Below are positions 6,533 to 6,537 of a DNA stretch of 6,537 bases, one piece after another. The notes beneath the pieces are model-generated. The model saw only the letters and a program-made list of their open reading frames with translations. It had not been told where the DNA came from and searched no databases. Position 1 is the first letter of the stretch, and each line of letters opens with the position of its first letter. The DNA is from JARLFX01 sp036404255 (GTDB taxonomy: Bacteria > Acidobacteriota > Terriglobia > Terriglobales > Acidobacteriaceae), in NCBI GenBank assembly GCA_036404255.1, contig DASWOP010000144.1:1-6537 (forward strand), written 5' to 3'. A program made the translations under genes and the position numbers.

Positions 6533-6537
6533 ATGCT
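6533..6537 (+). CDS. Possible start of a rightward gene, cut by the window edge
   Basis: An ATG at 6533 has GGAG (6519-6522) 10 nt upstream and lies about 40 nt after the predicted transcription start. Only five bases are visible, so the product cannot be known and the true start may be further on. In comparable loci this place is often taken by an outer-membrane TonB-dependent receptor or another glycoside hydrolase; that is a guess from context. Confidence 0.25.

Noticed and set aside
1..6537. RNA genes, insertion sequences, CRISPR arrays, attachment sites
   Set aside because: No tRNA-like or rRNA-like stretch, transposase frame, terminal inverted repeat or regularly spaced repeat array was seen.

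Overview
The window is a carbohydrate-degradation locus from a free-living, moderately GC-rich Gram-negative bacterium. The gene set and style (several exported glycoside hydrolases, a LacI-type regulator, long Cys-rich GH-A enzymes) most resemble soil Acidobacteriota of the Terriglobus/Granulicella/Edaphobacter type. That assignment rests on recalled family resemblance, not on a search.

Layout: (1) 1-1383 (+) is the 3' part of a clan GH-A glycoside hydrolase, cut by the left window edge. (2) 1384-1541 is an intergenic region with a weak terminator, a LacI-type operator, possible -10 elements, and a leader that can fold over the next gene's ribosome-binding site and start codon. (3) 1542-3629 (+) encodes a Tat-exported GHL6/GH42-like hydrolase. 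(4) 3643-5256 (+) encodes a Sec-exported GH43 beta-xylosidase/arabinofuranosidase-type enzyme, 13 bp downstream and almost certainly in the same operon. (5) 5276-6319 (-) encodes a LacI-family repressor convergent with the GH43 gene. (6) 6320-6537 is a divergent regulatory region with a second copy of the operator core and a good sigma70-type promoter reading right, toward a gene that begins at or beyond the window edge.

How the parts fit: the AGTTATCGATA core stands before the two-gene hydrolase operon and before the rightward gene that diverges from lacI. It has the central CG step expected for LacI-family operators. The simplest reading is a local sugar-responsive circuit in which the LacI protein controls exported enzymes that cleave a plant polysaccharide, probably xylan, arabinoxylan or a related hemicellulose, and controls a rightward gene that might be an uptake receptor or another enzyme (not visible here). 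The GH43 enzyme is the only one whose likely substrate class can be stated with some confidence. The GHL6-like enzyme belongs to a poorly characterised family and is the most interesting protein. No RNA genes, mobile elements or CRISPR arrays were seen, and no stretch over 300 bases lacks a gene.
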